From the NCBI GenBank assembly GCA_039183205.1, contig JBCDBR010000021.1:5330-69329 (forward strand): a DNA stretch of 64,000 nucleotides. Direction: 5' to 3'. A program made the translations under genes and the position numbers. How positions within the stretch are numbered: the first letter of the stretch is position 1; the number at the start of each line of letters is the position of its first letter. Positions 35,089 to 43,631 of the stretch are shown one piece after another. This DNA comes from HKCCE3408 sp039183205 (lineage in GTDB: Bacteria; Pseudomonadota; Alphaproteobacteria; Rhodobacterales; Rhodobacteraceae). The notes under the pieces are model-generated. The model did no database searches, had not been told where the DNA came from, and saw only the letters and a program-made list of their open reading frames with translations.

Positions 35089-36246
35089 TCAGGTCGCGAG
35101 AATCCACGCCACGATGCTAGCACCCCTGGACTGCACGGCAAAGACCAACAGTCCGGCCAAAAACCCCGCGCCGGTCAAAAGGATGACCGTCTCCGCGGCC
35201 AAGAGCTGGAGGATCATTCCTGGCCTTGCGCCGAGTTTGAAGGCGGTTTGGATTTCGCGCGCGCGCAGCCGGTAGCTGAGGAAAATAGCCAAAGCGACGG
35301 CCGAAAGGGCCGCCATGCCAACAATCAGCGTGACCGCGTCCAAAAGCGCTTTGATGCGGAAAATACGCTCCACCAATTCGCCCACGACGACGCGAGGCAC
35401 GATAATTTGAAGCGGATTTTCGCCGTCGAGATAGCGGCCGCGCAGGATCGTACCGGCTCGGTCATCATTTGGCACGACGATCACGCCAGAGATTGGATAG
35501 CTGTCCGGATCGCCGTGGAAGTGGAAACTATCGATATTGTCCGCGGTGATGCGGTTGAATTCCACGATAGCGGCGTTGGCGACGACTTCGGTTGTATCGG
35601 CATCAGCGGCGAAGACGCCGTCATGGCCGTGCCCGATGCCAGCGATGACCCAGGTTGTGGCAACGTCGACGAAAACGGCCTCGTCATCTGGGGTGCCGGT
35701 CGGCGCAAATACCCCGACGATGTTTAGTTCCAGCGGATAGACGCCATCAAGATCAAAGAGGTTCTGCGGCGCGGACACGATCGTGTCGCCCGGCCCAAGC
35801 CCGAGCCGTGCGGCAACCTCCGCGCCCAGGACGGTCTCACCCAGGATGGCCAGCTGTCGCCCCTCGGCGATTTGCAATCCACGAAAATCGAAATAGTCCA
35901 GACTGGTGCCCACGATGCGGGCGGCATTGGTCTCAAAGGCGGTATTGAGCGGGATCGGGATGCCCAATCCGCTGTCCCAAATCTCTTCGGTCGCGTCCAT
36001 CGTCACCGGCGTCGCCCGATCATCAGAGAAATAAAGCGCGTTCATCACCAGATCGAGCTGGCTTCCGCGGTTGCCAAGCACCAAGGGCGTGGCCTCTGCG
36101 CGGTCGGTCAGGGTGCTGCGCGCCCCGTCCAGTAGCGTCTGGCTGATCAGCGGTACCGACAGGATCAGGGCTGCAACCAAAACCAGGATCAATGATCGCA
36201 GGACATGAAACCGAAGATAGGCCAAAGCAAGGAAGATGGCATTCAT
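35089..36246 (-). CDS. FtsX-fold ABC permease (LolE/MacB type)
   Basis: A 385-residue membrane protein with the MacB/LolE topology: one helix at about residues 12-36 (RSLILVLVAALILSVPLISQTLL), a periplasmic domain of about 250 residues, then three helices (LIVGMAALSAVALAIFLSYRL at about 300-320, and LLAAETVILLTGAGFLAGLLVFAV onward at about 347-385). This is the mechanotransmission ABC class, which moves substrates within or beyond the periplasm and normally does not import through a membrane channel. The start overlaps the ATPase stop as ATGA, so the two subunits are coupled. Confidence 0.85.
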   Translation of the reverse strand: MNAIFLALAYLRFHVLRSLILVLVAALILSVPLISQTLLDGARSTLTDRAEATPLVLGNRGSQLDLVMNALYFSDDRATPVTMDATEEIWDSGLGIPIPLNTAFETNAARIVGTSLDYFDFRGLQIAEGRQLAILGETVLGAEVAARLGLGPGDTIVSAPQNLFDLDGVYPLELNIVGVFAPTGTPDDEAVFVDVATTWVIAGIGHGHDGVFAADADTTEVVANAAIVEFNRITADNIDSFHFHGDPDSYPISGVIVVPNDDRAGTILRGRYLDGENPLQIIVPRVVVGELVERIFRIKALLDAVTLIVGMAALSAVALAIFLSYRLRAREIQTAFKLGARPGMILQLLAAETVILLTGAGFLAGLLVFAVQSRGASIVAWILAT

Positions 36247-36914
36247 GCGTCCGGCCCTGCATCGCGAAAATCGGCGAAATTAATCACGCGGTCGAACCGC
36301 GGCAACAGCTCATGGTCGTGGGTGACGGCCAATAATGTAGCGTTAGCCTCTTTCGCGCGCGCAAAGAGCAGATCGAGGATCGCCGTTTTGTTGTCCGGGT
36401 CGAGATTGCCCGTCGCTTCATCTGCCAAAATGAGTTTGGGCTGCCGCACCAGAGCCCGGCAAAGTGCGACCCGTTGCTGCTCGCCCTGGCTGAGCGCGCC
36501 CGGTCGGCGGCCAAGCTTGCCCGTGAGGCCGCAGGCATCGGCAAGTGTTTCGGCCCGTCCGCGTGCTGCCGCATCGAGCGGCGCGCCGGCTGAAATGCGG
36601 TAGGGGTAAAGGATGTTTTCCCGCGCCGTGAGATAATCGAGCAAGGCAAAGTCTTGGAACACAAAACCGATCTCGCGGGCCCGGAAGGTCCGGCGGGCGC
36701 GATCTGACATCTCGGCCACGTTCAATTCATCAAACGCCACGCGTCCGCTTTGTGGGACAACGATCCCGGCAATGAGGTTCAGCAGCGTGGTTTTCCCGGT
36801 CCCGCTTGGACCGACCACGGCAACGCATTCCCCCGATTGTAGGTCGAGTTGCGGGATCGTTAGCCGAAACTCACCCCCGGGATATGCGAACGTGAGGTCC
36901 CTTATTGCAATCAT
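36243..36914 (-). CDS. ABC transporter ATPase (LolD/MacB type)
   Basis: A 223-residue nucleotide-binding subunit. Walker A GPSGTGKTT (about residues 37-45), Q-loop FVFQDFALLDYLT, signature LSQGEQQRVALCRAL, Walker B LILADEATGNLD and switch His in LLAVTHDHE are all intact. The LADEATGNLD sequence is characteristic of the LolD/FtsE/MacB group. The start at 36914 overlaps the preceding gene's stop by four bases (ATGA); the frame extends 56 codons further upstream into non-conserved sequence. It pairs with the FtsX-fold permease downstream. Confidence 0.93.
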   Translation of the reverse strand: MIAIRDLTFAYPGGEFRLTIPQLDLQSGECVAVVGPSGTGKTTLLNLIAGIVVPQSGRVAFDELNVAEMSDRARRTFRAREIGFVFQDFALLDYLTARENILYPYRISAGAPLDAAARGRAETLADACGLTGKLGRRPGALSQGEQQRVALCRALVRQPKLILADEATGNLDPDNKTAILDLLFARAKEANATLLAVTHDHELLPRFDRVINFADFRDAGPDA

Positions 36915-37546
36915 GGTTCTGCGGCCACCATCTGTCCCGCCTCCGTCCGATCCACATCGGTCAATTCGAACCCTGTAATCCGCCAAGCGCCCTCGACAGG
37001 GGCAATGTCCAGGATCGCGGCATAGATGTTTCCGCGGACATGCAAATGGGTGGCGTGGCCCACCGTGCCGACGACGCGCCACCGGGCATCCCAGGTGAAG
37101 CTCTGACCATCGCGCTGCGTGCTGATGCGCAACATCTCCATCGTGTGGATCTGTTGATCGGCCTCGGCCGATGCGTCCAGACCGTTATCGGCCATCGCGC
37201 CGACCCGTTCGAGATAAAGTGCCTCTAGTGCGTCGCCTGCCGCCACCTCAGCGAGGCTGTCGTAAATTGCGGTCTCCTCGGTTTCGTTGAACGCGAGATA
37301 GACGCGGGTCAGCATTTCTGGGGCGACCAGAAAAAACTGCTCCGACACCTCATCTGCGTTCATCGGCTCCAAACCGGCGGTCGCATAGCGCGCAGTTTCG
37401 CGCGATCCGTTGCCGAAGACGACGAAGGCCAGTCCGGACGCCGCCAACGCGAGCGCCGCCAGGCCGAGCGCCAAGCCGATTTTTCCCTTGCCCTCTGCCA
37501 ACTTCGAATCCCCGGACCTCTCGCTGTCACGATAAAGGCGTTCCAT
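36911..37546 (-). CDS. membrane-anchored extracytoplasmic protein of the metal cluster, unknown
   Basis: A 211-residue first gene of the cluster. A charged N-terminus of about 22 residues precedes one membrane helix (IGLALGLAALALAASGLAFVVFG), leaving about 165 residues outside. The C-terminal part has a striking WRVVGTVGHATHLHVRGNIY segment with histidines on alternate positions and ends in WRITGFELTDVDRTE, an arrangement I associate with conserved proteins next to such ABC genes, though I cannot name the family. The N-terminal external part is helical and acidic (NETEETAIYDSLAEVAAGDALEAL). The ribosome-binding site is weak, so a start at an internal codon cannot be excluded. Confidence 0.65.
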   Translation of the reverse strand: MERLYRDSERSGDSKLAEGKGKIGLALGLAALALAASGLAFVVFGNGSRETARYATAGLEPMNADEVSEQFFLVAPEMLTRVYLAFNETEETAIYDSLAEVAAGDALEALYLERVGAMADNGLDASAEADQQIHTMEMLRISTQRDGQSFTWDARWRVVGTVGHATHLHVRGNIYAAILDIAPVEGAWRITGFELTDVDRTEAGQMVAAEP

Positions 37547-37989
37547 CCGGCGATTTCCAGAAAATTTCGCGCGATGTGCGGTTTACCGCAGGCGGTGCGC
37601 GGCGCGTATCTAGCGCGCCGACACGCCGCGACGTTCGGTTGCCGTACGGCTTTGACGTTTTGGCGGGCAAGGCATTGTAATGCGGAACTCGAACCTGATC
37701 GACGAACGTGTCCCTACGGTCTGCCCCTGCAAACACATCAATCGCATGCCGCGCGCTGTCGCGCAGCGTCGAACTTTTTGCGACAACACTGTCCAAAGCC
37801 GCGAAAGCCTCGATTGGCAATAGGGCATCACGCCACCACAAGCGGACTGCATGACACTCCGCCCCGAAGCTTTGACCTCAGAAAGGTTCCCTTTGGTGGT
37901 GCAGTCGTCCAGTTTTGGTGCGCACAGAAAGACTAGGAACTCAAAACCGAAGGTTATTGCGACAACGAGAAAGTCCCGATCAGACGCAT
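37547..37989. other. gene-poor stretch upstream of the metal cluster
   Basis: No supported gene in 443 bases; overlapping short frames on both strands lack ribosome-binding sites and protein-like composition. The promoter of the metal cluster should lie near its left end. I looked for an AT-rich Zur- or Fur-type palindrome there and did not see one. Confidence 0.5.
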
Positions 37990-38526
37990 CTATTGGTTGA
38001 GTTCAGTTTTTTGCCTCTCGAGCTGATCACGAAGCAATTCTATCGCTGACCTTATCGAATGGGAGCTAGCTTCAAACATCATCTGTTGAAACTCTCGTTT
38101 CACGCCGCTGCTTTCTACGACAGCGACGCCCATTACACGCTCCTCTCCCGAACACCGCAAAATTGCTGCGATATCATCGCAAGCACGATAAGCATCTTCG
38201 GCAAGGTTCTCGAACAGTCTCTTCGCACGGCGAAGCCTAAACGCCTCAAACGGCCGGAAGAACGACGTGCTGCCAATGGCATCCAACAAAGTCTGGTCTA
38301 GATCGACGTCCTTTTCCCTCAGCGTTCGCTCCAGGTCGTTCAATGCAACGTGCGCCTCATCGATGTTCTTGATCGCGGCGATCTTCACCTCCGCAAACAA
38401 GCTCTCCAAGTCACCTGAACTTAACTTATCGCCCTTGCTTCGGTCGCGAACCACTCGGACGAGAGTGTCTGAGAGGTTCACCCCCGAAGCGCCCGTGGCC
38501 AAAAGATCATCTATCCCAAATGCCAT
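37990..38526 (-). CDS. soluble helical protein, unknown
   Basis: About 178 residues from Met 38526 (an in-frame ATG at 38541 is an alternative; neither has a clear ribosome-binding site). The sequence is largely helical and charged (SGDLESLFAEVKIAAIKNIDEAHVALNDLERTL, split here by low-complexity turns) with a coiled-coil-like end (ELLRDQLERQKTELNQ). Two Cys residues occur (YRACDDI, LRCSGEE). No signal peptide and no membrane segment. I do not recognise it. It is flanked on both sides by gene-poor DNA, which makes it look like an accessory gene, possibly acquired. Confidence 0.55.
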   Translation of the reverse strand: MAFGIDDLLATGASGVNLSDTLVRVVRDRSKGDKLSSGDLESLFAEVKIAAIKNIDEAHVALNDLERTLREKDVDLDQTLLDAIGSTSFFRPFEAFRLRRAKRLFENLAEDAYRACDDIAAILRCSGEERVMGVAVVESSGVKREFQQMMFEASSHSIRSAIELLRDQLERQKTELNQ

Positions 38527-39126
38527 ACTCAAAAACCCCATGCTGATGGTCGTTTGATTATTGCACGCTGCACGCCTGTATCTGCAACCGTGCCGCACCT
38601 ATCGTCAGTGTAAAATCCACGAACCGTTTTGCGACAGGGTTTTAAGACAGCTAAGGCGCTGATCTCAAACGACCCAAAAACCTGTGTCAAAAGTGATCGA
38701 AATCGCGGTCCAGGTTTCGTCGATCGGACGGGTCTCCTATTTCAAACGCGGCGCATGGCATCATGTTCGCGTACGCATAGAAGCCCCTTGGCGAATACGA
38801 GCGCGACCTGATGGACATCGTTCAGTGCTCGCCAATACGCAACGCCCGGTCGCGCCACGGGGTTTAAGGCTTCGGCTATTGAACCCAGCAATGCCCGGGA
38901 CCGCACCTTTCAGGTCTTGAGCGTTGCAAGGGCTGGGCCAAGCATCGATCATACACATTCGAAAAATGCGGCCCTGACTTTAGCCAAGGCCCAAATTGCG
39001 GTCGCCATCCGTTAAAACGCAGTGCCAACGGCTAACTTTGCATCCGGGGCGCGTCCAAAATCCGGCCTGGTATCGTCTTAAGGGACAAATCTTATCGCGG
39101 CCGCGATGTCGAGCAGGACGGCCCGT
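38527..39126. other. 600-base stretch without a supported gene
   Basis: Short frames on both strands read as Arg/Pro-rich noise with no ribosome-binding sites. The stretch holds no recognisable RNA gene or terminator; it may be decayed coding sequence. Confidence 0.45.
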
Positions 39127-39579
39127 CTACGCGGCCGGATGTGTTGTCGTTGCAGGTTCGGCCTTGGCGCGTGGAAAGTAGTGTCCGACCCCAAGCTGTG
39201 TGATCAAAAGAGCCGCGCCCATCAAGGCAAAACCTTTCAGAAAGTGCGCCTGCTGCAACGCCCAAAGCGCGGGGTCTGTCTCGGTCATCAGTTCATAGCC
39301 GTGGACGACAAACGTCACGGGGATAAGGAAGATGATCAGCAACCAGGCCCCAAAACGCGGGTACCAATTAAACAGGACCATAACAGCGCCAACCAATTCC
39401 ACGACGCCAGAGATGAAGATCAGCGGGACGGGGAAGGGCACTGCCTCAGGCATCAGCGAGACGTAGTACGGGATGTTGGTGAAATGGGTCACGCCGGACA
39501 AAAGGAAGAGCGAGGTGAACAGGAACCGGGCCGCAAGCAGAAGGGCACGATGGTTAGGAAGCTGCGTTTCGGCAAGCAT
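39127..39579 (-). CDS. DoxX-family membrane protein
   Basis: A 150-residue inner-membrane protein with four predicted helices. The first (RALLLAARFLFTSLFLLSGVTHF) carries the family R-x-x-L-x-x-x-F-x-x-SG-x-x-H/K pattern; helices two to four follow at about 50-68, 75-95 and 112-130. DoxX relatives are linked to quinone/thiosulfate or oxidative-stress chemistry, but most are uncharacterised. GGAGAT lies seven bases before the start. A small membrane-protein frame ends 33 bases upstream. Confidence 0.82.
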   Translation of the reverse strand: MLAETQLPNHRALLLAARFLFTSLFLLSGVTHFTNIPYYVSLMPEAVPFPVPLIFISGVVELVGAVMVLFNWYPRFGAWLLIIFLIPVTFVVHGYELMTETDPALWALQQAHFLKGFALMGAALLITQLGVGHYFPRAKAEPATTTHPAA

Positions 39580-39612
39580 GGGATATCTCCGATTTAGGGT
39601 GGTGAGGGGCGT

Positions 39613-39774
39613 TCAGCCGATATTGAGCGCGAGGATGACGAGCCCGACGAGGCTCACGACCCAGGCCAAAACGTGCAGATAGGAAATGCCTGCACGGTAA
39701 AGGACCAGATGCGCGATCCAGGCACGCACAAAGGTTACGCCGCCGTGTGGCGTGGCCTTTGGTATCCGGGACAT
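39613..39774 (-). CDS. possible 53-residue membrane protein
   Basis: Short frame from ATG 39774 to TGA 39613. The N-terminal half is polar (MSRIPKATPHGGVTFVRAW); the C-terminal half is a plausible membrane helix (YLHVLAWVVSLVGLVILALN). It lies upstream of the doxX gene in the same direction, 33 bases apart. There is no clear ribosome-binding site, so support is mainly composition and position. Confidence 0.35.
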   Translation of the reverse strand: MSRIPKATPHGGVTFVRAWIAHLVLYRAGISYLHVLAWVVSLVGLVILALNIG

Positions 39775-40003
39775 AAGCGCCAGTAGCAAAAAAGGGGATC
39801 ATAGCCTCCCCCAAATAGACTTAGGCGCAGTCGCTTCAGGGGCCGTATCCCTCGCGATCAACAAGGCAGGGCTGAGGTGGTGGCGCAACGCAACGGGCAG
39901 CAGCGTTTGCACCAAATACTGGACCAATGGGGCCAGAAGCCAAAACGTCATTTCAGCACTCCGGTGCGTATGGGTCCACAACCGGGGTCGTGGACCCGAC
40001 AGG

Positions 40004-40768
40004 CTAATGCGACAAGGTCGCGTCGACGGCATCCAAAATTACCGCCGCGACCGCTTCGGGTTGCGACAGCATTGCAGCATGGCTCGATGCGACGACCGTC
40101 ACCTCCGCGCCCATGCGGTCGGCAAAAAACCCCTGCAGCCGTGGCGGAATGATTTGATCGTTCTCGGTCAGAACGTAATAGGTTGGGTGCATCGACCAGG
40201 CCGCAATGCTCGGCGCTTCGTCGTTAATCTGGTATTGGATCGGGCCTTGGGTGGCAGCGATCAACGCGGCTTCTTCTGCCGGCAGATCAGGGGCGAAATA
40301 GGTGGCCATCCCGTCCGCGCTCAACCGAACAAAACCTGCCGCATCCGCGCGGGCTTCCGCTTGCCATGGCGCCGGAGGCTGCCCCTCCAAGAGATCGCTT
40401 AAGGTTTGGCCTGCATCCAGTGCAAAGCCCGCAACATAGACAAGCGCCCCGACACTGTCATGAGCACCCGCCTCAGTGATGACGTTACCGCCATAGGAAT
40501 GTCCCACCAAAACCACCGGGCCATCTTGCATATCTATAAGGCGCGAGACCACGGCGGCATCGTCTTCGAGCGAGGCCAAGGGCAGTTGCGCTGCACTCAC
40601 CGATACGCCCGCATCTTGTAAAATCGGCACAACCCTGTGCCACGCGGAGCCATCAGAAAATGCGCCATGCACCAGGACGACAGAGGCCTGATCGGCAACA
40701 GCAAGGCCGGGCAGGGTAAGTGCTACCGCCGCAACAGAGGCGCGAAACATGTTGAGAGTATTGGACAT
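40004..40768 (-). CDS. exported alpha/beta hydrolase
   Basis: A 254-residue hydrolase with a signal peptide (SNTLNMFRASVAAVALTLPGLAVA). The oxyanion region is VVLVHGAFSDGSAW, the nucleophile elbow VLVGHSYGGNV (Ser), the acid probably in VLTENDQIIPP and the His in ASSHAAMLSQPEAV. This is the family often labelled 'alpha/beta fold hydrolase, Est/MenH-like' acting on small esters; export suggests periplasmic action. It is divergent from an AraC regulator (65-base gap), which probably controls it. Confidence 0.85.
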   Translation of the reverse strand: MSNTLNMFRASVAAVALTLPGLAVADQASVVLVHGAFSDGSAWHRVVPILQDAGVSVSAAQLPLASLEDDAAVVSRLIDMQDGPVVLVGHSYGGNVITEAGAHDSVGALVYVAGFALDAGQTLSDLLEGQPPAPWQAEARADAAGFVRLSADGMATYFAPDLPAEEAALIAATQGPIQYQINDEAPSIAAWSMHPTYYVLTENDQIIPPRLQGFFADRMGAEVTVVASSHAAMLSQPEAVAAVILDAVDATLSH

Positions 40769-40833
40769 TTTGAGTTCCCTCGTGGTTGAGTTAGCATTGC
40801 GCAAAGAGGTACGTGCGAAGGGCCAGTGTGCCG

Positions 40834-41784
40834 ATGACGGGAACACCGGAAGTGTTAGCAGAAACGCCGATGTTCGGGACGGATGCGTTCTCTGAAGTGC
40901 TCGACATCGTGCATGTGCGCGGCGAAACCGCCCGCGTTGTCACACCAGATGACCCGCTGGACTACGCCGTTCCGGCCGGAAAGCCCTGCGTCTATATCGT
41001 CGAAGAGGGCGCGTTGGAGATTATCATCGACAATGCGGCCCCCGTCCTTTTGCACGAAAAGCAAATCGCGTTAATGCTGCAAGGCACAGCGCATCGCGCG
41101 GTCTTCAGCGATCCGAGGCGAAACACGACCGAAGCCCGCTTAATCGACCCGAACACCTCAGAACGCGTGCGCCCCGCGATCAACTGCTTTTGCGGGAGCT
41201 TTACGGTCGACGGTGAGTTGGCCGGTCGCGTTTTGCAGTCGCTGCCACAGGTCATCGTGCTGGATGAGCTTGCGGAAAACCCCATCGAATGGGTCGATGT
41301 GATGTGTGAGCTTGTCTTGCGCGAATTGGGCACGACGCGGCCGGGCTCCAGCCTGATGGTTTCGCGCCTTTTGGACCTTTTGCTGGTGGTGATCCTGCGC
41401 CGATGGGCCCAATCGGATGACAGCCTGCCGGGATGGCTGGCCGCGGCCAAGGACGAACGGATCGCCCGCGCGGTGGCGGCGATCCATTCCAATCCGTCCC
41501 GGAACCTATCGAATGGAGATTTGGCGGACCTCGCGGGCATGTCGGTGTCAAACTTCGCGGATCGCTTCAAACAGGTCATGGGTCAGCAGCCGGGGGCGTA
41601 CCTACGCGGCTGGCGGCTCGACCAAGCCGCCGAGGCGCTGCTTCATTCGAGCGCGTCGATTGAGGCGATTGCGCACCGCGTTGGCTACGCCTCGAAAGAG
41701 GCCTTCAGCCGTGCCTTCCAAGCAAGGTTCGGGGATGCGCCATCGGCCTGGCGATCATTGCGGCAAGAGGGCGATGCGCGATAA
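40834..41784 (+). CDS. AraC-family transcriptional regulator (cupin + HTH)
   Basis: A 316-residue regulator. The N-terminal ~200 residues form a cupin-type sensor (Cupin_6-like: DYAVPAGKPCVYIVEEGALEI, RPAINCFCGSFTVDGELAG, then PGSSLMVSRLLDLLLVVILR); the C-terminal ~100 residues hold two helix-turn-helices (NLSNGDLADLAGMSVSNFADRF and SIEAIAHRVGYASKEAFSRAF). Such proteins activate an adjacent divergent gene, here the exported hydrolase. A GTG at 40813 is an alternative start. Confidence 0.9.
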   Translation: MTGTPEVLAETPMFGTDAFSEVLDIVHVRGETARVVTPDDPLDYAVPAGKPCVYIVEEGALEIIIDNAAPVLLHEKQIALMLQGTAHRAVFSDPRRNTTEARLIDPNTSERVRPAINCFCGSFTVDGELAGRVLQSLPQVIVLDELAENPIEWVDVMCELVLRELGTTRPGSSLMVSRLLDLLLVVILRRWAQSDDSLPGWLAAAKDERIARAVAAIHSNPSRNLSNGDLADLAGMSVSNFADRFKQVMGQQPGAYLRGWRLDQAAEALLHSSASIEAIAHRVGYASKEAFSRAFQARFGDAPSAWRSLRQEGDAR

Positions 41785-42464
41785 CGCGCACGGCACCGGT
41801 TTGACCCAGGATTGTGCTTGCGCTGCTAAGCGTAAAGGTCTGGCACCGGATGTTGACCGGACCAACCGCCCCGCTTCGGCCACGCCATATCTCATCTGAA
41901 AGGCCACGTGTCGAAGACCCGTGATGACGGTGCAAACCGGCCGCGGCCGCAAAGGACATCAGCGGCGCGAAAAGACTTTCCGCAACACGGGTTCGGATGC
42001 GCCACCCTTCAACGAACGACCCGAGCGAGGCCTATGTCGCTTCGGAGATTTCAGATATGTTCTGCGGGATGTCTGGAGCCGGCAGGGCCGCAAACGTGTC
42101 GTGATTGCAAGTCGGACATTGCTGGTTCCGTTAGTCTGGAAAGTACGCAATTGCTGCTCCACGGACACCGCCGAATCTACGCCTGAGCGGCGACGATTTA
42201 AACCGAAAGGTCAGTGTTTGCCGCCATCGGCAATGTTTTCAATCGGAAAAATTTTCGACCAAAACAATCGCATTCGTAGTGGGATCGGTCAATTTTTTAT
42301 CAAATTGTTGTGCTTTTAGCTCATTTTCTGAGCGGTTTGATTTTTTTCGAACGGAAAAACCTCCGAGCTTGCGCTTGACGCCGACAAAGGCGTCGCAGCA
42401 ATTTTCGGAAGCTCGTGCAATTATTGCAGGAGTTTAAGGTAGTTGGTTACTTTGGGAGACAACA
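41785..42464. other. 680-base non-coding stretch before the von Willebrand A gene
   Basis: No supported gene. The first 400 bases read like decayed sequence. From about 42230 the DNA becomes AT-rich. A perfect 6-base inverted repeat GACGCC/GGCGTC (42377-42394) and the palindrome TGCAATTATTGCA (42416-42428) precede the ribosome-binding site GGGAG of the next gene and may be regulatory. Confidence 0.5.
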
Positions 42465-43412
42465 ATGGGATCGTACTGGGGGAATTCCAAGGGTCTAAGA
42501 CGAATAGCCGTGGCCGTCACCGCAGCGTGCCTGGCGCCTGTGCCAAGCGCATTTGCGGCAACCGTCAATAGCACGGCGAACGTGGTGTTTATTGTCGACG
42601 AGTCTGGCTCCATGGGTGGAGCGCAAGATTGGTTGCAGAACACCGTCATTGGCAACCTTGATGCCGGGCTTGATACGGCAGGTGTGACGAACCGGAAATA
42701 TGGCGTCGTTGGCTTCGGCGATGGGTCTTCGGGCGGCGATCTTGGCCGTCTCGTGGGCGGTGGCCTTGCAAACGCATCCGATACGGCAAACAACCTTGGC
42801 GCGTTGGAGACCACTGGCTTTTTTGAAGACGGCTATTCGGCCATCGACTTTGCGCTGAACAACATCACCTATGATGCGGGTGCCGCGATTAACTTCATTC
42901 TCGTCACCGACGAAGATCGCGACAACGGCGATCCTTCTCTGACCCGGTCGAGCATTGAGTCGGCGCTGACATCGCGCAACATTTTGCTTAACGCGGTTGT
43001 GAACAATCAGTTCAGTTCCGATGGTTCGACCAATGCATTGGGCGTCGATAGCGATGGCAATGCCTATGTGGCCGACGGGTCGGGAAGTTACCTGACCGAC
43101 ACCGGTGGCGTGGTAACGCCGACCTTTGATACGACCGATGACGATTATTCCAACCTCGCGCTCGCAACTGGCGGTGCGGCTTGGAACCTCAACCAGCTTT
43201 CGAGTGGCGGGACGAACGCGATATCCTTCGCGGATGCGTTCATCGACATTAAGGTGCAGGAGATCATCAGCCAACTGCCGATCGATCCGGACCCCGATCC
43301 GGATCCGTCGCCGTCGCCGACACCGGCGCCGATCCCAGTACCTGCGGGCTTCCCACTGCTGTTGGCCGGTCTGGGTGCATTTGGCTTCGTACGGATGCGC
43401 GCTAAGGGCTAA
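42465..43412 (+). CDS. secreted von Willebrand A-domain protein with PEP/VPLPA-CTERM-like tail
   Basis: A 315-residue exported protein. Signal peptide to about residue 31 (AVAVTAACLAPVPSAFA). The vWA domain starts at NVVFIVDESGSMGG, which is the MIDAS D-x-S-x-S; the later Asp is in FILVTDEDRDNG. After about residue 265 an Asp/Pro linker (DPDPDPDPSPSPTPAP) leads into IPVPAGF, a hydrophobic helix (PLLLAGLGAFGFV) and RMRAKG: a tripartite C-terminal sorting signal of the PEP/VPLPA-CTERM kind. This suggests a metal-dependent adhesin-like surface protein handled by an exosortase encoded elsewhere. GGGAG lies six bases before the start. Confidence 0.82.
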   Translation: MGSYWGNSKGLRRIAVAVTAACLAPVPSAFAATVNSTANVVFIVDESGSMGGAQDWLQNTVIGNLDAGLDTAGVTNRKYGVVGFGDGSSGGDLGRLVGGGLANASDTANNLGALETTGFFEDGYSAIDFALNNITYDAGAAINFILVTDEDRDNGDPSLTRSSIESALTSRNILLNAVVNNQFSSDGSTNALGVDSDGNAYVADGSGSYLTDTGGVVTPTFDTTDDDYSNLALATGGAAWNLNQLSSGGTNAISFADAFIDIKVQEIISQLPIDPDPDPDPSPSPTPAPIPVPAGFPLLLAGLGAFGFVRMRAKG

Positions 43413-43434
43413 GCCTTAACGGCCACGACGCGAC

Positions 43435-43470
43435 ACCCCATCGCGGTCAATATCGCGGTGGGGTTTCTTT
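43435..43470 (+). terminator. rho-independent terminator after the vWA gene
   Basis: ACCCCATCGCG (43435-43445) pairs with CGCGGTGGGGT (43454-43464), 11 pairs including one T-G, with an 8-base loop, followed by TTCTTT. It lies 22 bases after the stop. Confidence 0.85.
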
Positions 43471-43631
43471 GGGTCAGCGCAACCGGTCCCAAAAAGCAAA
43501 GACATCCTCGCGCCGCAAGCCGCAGACTTGGATCGAGGCGCTTCTTTCGGTTGCCCGTTTCACAAGGATATTGGCTGGTTACGTCGACGGGCATGACGCC
43601 GTGCGATGTGCGTGTCCTGTCTGGTCGCCAA

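Noticed and set aside
35068..35727. 219-codon plus-strand frame opposite the permease gene
   Set aside because: Antisense to the FtsX-fold permease, Asp/His/Arg-rich noise without membrane or domain features.
38684..38920. 78-codon frame in the gap after the unknown gene at 37990
   Set aside because: No ribosome-binding site and Arg/Pro-rich tail; not protein-like.
41921..42319. 132-codon frame in the gap before the vWA gene
   Set aside because: Arg/Cys-rich with no ribosome-binding site; reads as decayed DNA.
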